Assembly: GCA_963383645.1 (NCBI GenBank)
Contig: OY726561.1
Coordinates: 23,702,795 to 23,766,794, forward strand
DNA: 64,000 nucleotides
Direction of reading: 5' to 3'
DNA from: Muscardinus avellanarius
Lineage: Eukaryota; Chordata; Mammalia; Rodentia; Gliridae
Positions 61,181 to 64,000 of the stretch are shown piece after piece; position 1 is the stretch's first letter, and every line of letters begins with the position of its first letter. Both the position numbers and the translations under genes were made by a program. The notes beneath the pieces were generated by a model that saw only the letters and a list, made by a program, of their open reading frames with translations, had not been told where the DNA came from and did not search any database.

Positions 61181-61415
61181 GCCAGGCATGGTGGTGCATA
61201 CTTGTAATCCCAGCATTTGGAATGATGAGACAGAAAGATCTCGGATTGAGGACAGCCTCAGCTACTACTGAGTGAGGCCTTTTGCAACACAGGGAGACTC
61301 TGTTTCCAATAAATAATAAAAAAAATAGGGCAGGGGGTGTGGTTTGGAGGTAGAATTCCCCTGGGATCCATCACCAGTACCGCAAAAAATAATAATAAAA
61401 AAATTAAATTAAATT
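61181..61415 (+). mobile_element. B1-dID SINE (longer form)
   Basis: GCCAGGCATGGTGGTGCATA, CAGCCTCAGCTACTACTGAG, GGCAGGGGGTGTGGTTTGGA, CCATCACCAGTACCGC, A/T-rich tail. Confidence 0.88.
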
Positions 61416-61508
61416 ATCCTCTAGTTCACTACAAAATTCATTATTTAAGAAAGAAGACCAGTAGAGAGTTTGAGCATTATAATGGGAGAATTAGAATATA
61501 CATAGATT

Positions 61509-61691
61509 AGCCAGGCATGGTGGCTGAGACAGGAGGATCATGCAGGTTTGAAGCCAGCCTCAGATTGTTTAAGAGACCCTGTTTCCAAATATATATAAAA
61601 AAATAGGTCTAGGAGTGTAGCCCAGAGGTATAAAGGCCCCTGGGTTCCATCCCCAGTACCACCAAAAAAAAAAAAAAGAGAGAAAAAAAAG
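61509..61691 (+). mobile_element. B1-dID SINE, perfect 15-bp duplication
   Basis: AGCCAGGCATGGTGGCTGAG (about 35 bases missing inside the B1 start), CAGATTGTTTAAGAGACCCT, GTCTAGGAGTGTAGCCCAGA, CCATCCCCAGTACCACC, A/G tail. GAATATACATAGATT is identical at 61494-61508 and 61692-61706. Confidence 0.95.
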
Positions 61692-61946
61692 GAATATACA
61701 TAGATTGTATATTTTCATCAATTAATCTCATTTAAGCTAGATATTTCCAATCACTGTTGTTTTTTGTATTTCAATTCACTCCATTATATTTTCCCTTTGG
61801 GTAAAATAAAAAAGCTTCACTTCATATTTAATGGATTTTATCATTTTGACTAGGTAGCTGAGGTTTTAGTGGGAAAACAGAAATCAAAAATAGAATAGCC
61901 TGTTTATTTTAGAACAGGACTCTCCAGAAACCTAGATATGTCTTAC

Positions 61947-62220
61947 CTTATATGTATCCAGAAAAATAAAGGCACTCTCTAATTTAAAACAATGGCTAAA
62001 AGCCATTATCAATTCTCGAGGATCATATTGATAGCTTTTTAAACTTACGAATTCTTTGGTCTCAGCCAGATCAATTATATTAGAATTTAAGTAAAATGAC
62101 ATCGACATTAAAAAATGTCCCTCAGGAGAATATACCCTACTTTCTTTGAACATCACTCGCTTCTGCTCTATACCTTCTATCACAAGTCTCCTAGGCACAC
62201 TATTTATTACAGGGTCTGTT
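61947..62220 (-). other. Unidentified open frame with splice-like borders
   Basis: On the minus strand a 274-nt interval lies between a possible acceptor (TTGTCTGCTAG) and a full-consensus donor (AAG then GTAAGA at 61946). It is open throughout (about 91 codons) and reads PRRLVIEGIEQKRVMFKESR, YSPEGHFLMSMSFYLNSNII and YDPRELIMAFSHCFKLESAF. I do not recognise the family; it is not L1, SINE or NCAM2. The implied phases (2 at entry, 0 at exit) do not fit NCAM2 introns, which are phase 1; in the NCAM2 frame it would hit a TAA within a few codons. It could be an exon of another transcript, a pseudogene piece or chance; similar-length chance frames exist in this AT-rich window. Confidence 0.25.
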
Positions 62221-64000
62221 CTAGCAGACAAGATTTAGATTTGTAAGCAATTTGTATTTTCATTTTTAAGCAGCTTGAATACTAGAAAATGGCATATACT
62301 TCTTTTCTGAAGAATGGTCTGAGGTGTCCTTTAGGCTGGGTAGTAAAGTGACTGTACCACTATGAGGACCAATGGCTAGACCAGGCATTGGGTCCAGGGC
62401 TGAAGCCAGGCAATTGTAATAAAAGGGAGTAACAGATCTGAAAGCTTGCTTTTCAACATGTCTTACTAGTAAAATGCATTTTTATCAACTGGTTAGTAAG
62501 AGCATGTCTGTGCTTCTTAAAGCCTGAAGAAGGATAATATATCATCAAACACATTTCAATCACTAATAATTGAACCTCTGCTAAAGTTTATGAGCCAAAA
62601 TATTTCCCCTACAAAGAATTTAATGGTCCTTTATGATTTTTTTCAAGGTGTGACTCTCCTCAGATGGCCTGGAACAGATCTCTGCATTCTAAATTATTTC
62701 TTCCTGTAGTTCTAAGACATTTGTTCTTTATTAATAGAGATATTGAACCTGGGGGACACAAAGTATTAAGCAATCACTCCCTTCACTTGCAGAAACTGTT
62801 ACTTTTGTTCTTAAAACCTTGAAAGAATCTGTACTGTGGGTTTTCTCCATTACTTTTAAGATACTTTGGTTCATCTCCCAATTACTTCTTTGTATAAGGT
62901 ATTAACTTAGGCATGTATTGTAATGTAGCTGATAGTTTGTTTGGTTTATTCTTACAAATAAGAGAAGCTAAGTTACACAGGGAGCAATTATGTTACCATG
63001 CATCTTTTCTTCAATTCTTTCTTCTGATATTTTCATTTCTTCTCTTATTGGCAAGGATTCGCCCAATTCTCGTTTTATCTTTTTATTTTCACATGTTTTC
63101 AAAAGCCTAACTTTCTACTTAAAAATTAATAATAAATGAACAGGAAACGTGTCTATGTATATCATGTACACATGTTATTCATCTCATAGTATTCAATCAT
63201 ACGTATTTCCAGAAACTTGATGTATATTCAAGAATTGTAGTATTCAGTGACTGCATAAATGAATGTTATTTTTCACTGTCTTTCTCTGACATCTATTATT
63301 TTGACCATTTCTAAATTTGTATATCATAATATTAGCCAGCAAGCTATCGACCTCAAATTCTAAATAGCACTTATTATTACATTAGCAGTATTTTTCCTCC
63401 TCCTTAAGAACATGAATGAATGTTAAAGCTAACCAAATTATGAAATCAGCCTTTGAACTCTCAGGGCAAAATTTTCTTAGTCACAAACAACACCGTTTAA
63501 GTAGACACTGGCCAAAAAGGGGCTCGGAGGTATGTAACTTTTTGTACCAAACTACAGGCTGGTATAAATAATTCAAATACTCAAATTCAACAATTCAAAT
63601 TACATGGAATAAACCCTTTACAACTTGGAAGTGCTTCATGTGAATGGAGTTGGCAGGATTTCACAGACAGCTTGCCATTAGACCTCATCCACCATCTGCC
63701 CCACTGCAGTCAGGTAAACCACATGTGATTTGGGCTCAATAATCTCGGTTATAGCTTAAAATTCATCATGTATTAATTGTGCGCATGGCCAAGTTAATTA
63801 GTGTACATCCATTTAATTCTACAATTTATAAAATATAGGTAGTAACAGCTAAAAGTTATATGATTTCTAAATTTTGGAAGGACCAGTCTGTATAAACATT
63901 ATAGAATATATCTTATCATCATTTAGAATGATATGGACAGCGTCTTTCCTAGCAGAAAATGTATCAGGAAGCAATGACTAATTTTCAAGTCCACAAAAGC

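Noticed and set aside
62221..64000. NCAM2 signal-peptide exon near the right end
   Set aside because: No minus-strand stretch with an ATG, a hydrophobic leader and a phase-1 donor ending in G before GT was recognised, so exon 1 is left outside.

Overview
The window is mammalian nuclear DNA: AT-rich, intron-dominated, dense in retrotransposons and CA/TA microsatellites, with no bacterial-style gene packing, rRNA, tRNA gene, CRISPR array or phage feature. The only host gene I recognise is NCAM2 (neural cell adhesion molecule 2), on the minus strand. Four consecutive coding exons are visible: exon 2 (24395-24469), exon 3 (19354-19560), exon 4 (15687-15830) and exon 5 (8616-8753). They have consensus GT/AG borders, all junctions are phase 1, and they join into one reading frame encoding the first two Ig domains of mature NCAM2. 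The signal-peptide exon lies beyond the right edge or was not recognised; exon 6 onward lies beyond the left edge.

The repeats suggest a rodent of the squirrel-related clade (squirrels, mountain beaver, dormice). Nearly every SINE is a B1 (7SL-derived) left part joined through an A-rich linker to an ID/tRNA-derived right part ending in CCCCAGTACC (B1-dID type), known to me only from that clade. Species is not determinable by eye. At least 35 copies are present. A diverged form reads ..CTACTTAGTGAGGCCC.. in the B1 part. A less diverged form lacks roughly 20 bases there and reads ..GGCTTAAGAGACCC.., with clean target-site duplications.

Layout from left to right: 1-8615 is intron 5 (5'-inverted L1 at the edge, further L1 3' ends). 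8754-15686 is intron 4 (LTR-like segment and an inverted SINE pair close to exon 4). 15831-19353 is intron 3 (L1 3' end carrying a SINE; older L1). 19561-24394 is intron 2 (nested SINEs, a small 5'-inverted L1). 24470-64000 is part of a long intron 1 with many SINEs, twin-primed and old L1s, CA/TA microsatellites, and at 57603-59318 a minus-strand L1 5' end with a CpG-rich, partly tandem 5'UTR and a broken ORF1.

The most noteworthy non-gene structures are this L1 5' end, which points the same way as NCAM2; the twin-priming L1 at 33070-34868; inverted SINE pairs next to exon 4; a possible L1/SINE chimera near 40.1 kb; and an unidentified open frame with a consensus donor at 61947-62220. I found no convincing novel multi-gene system. 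Repeat boundaries are by eye, usually within about 10 bases; exon boundaries are exact under the stated splice sites.
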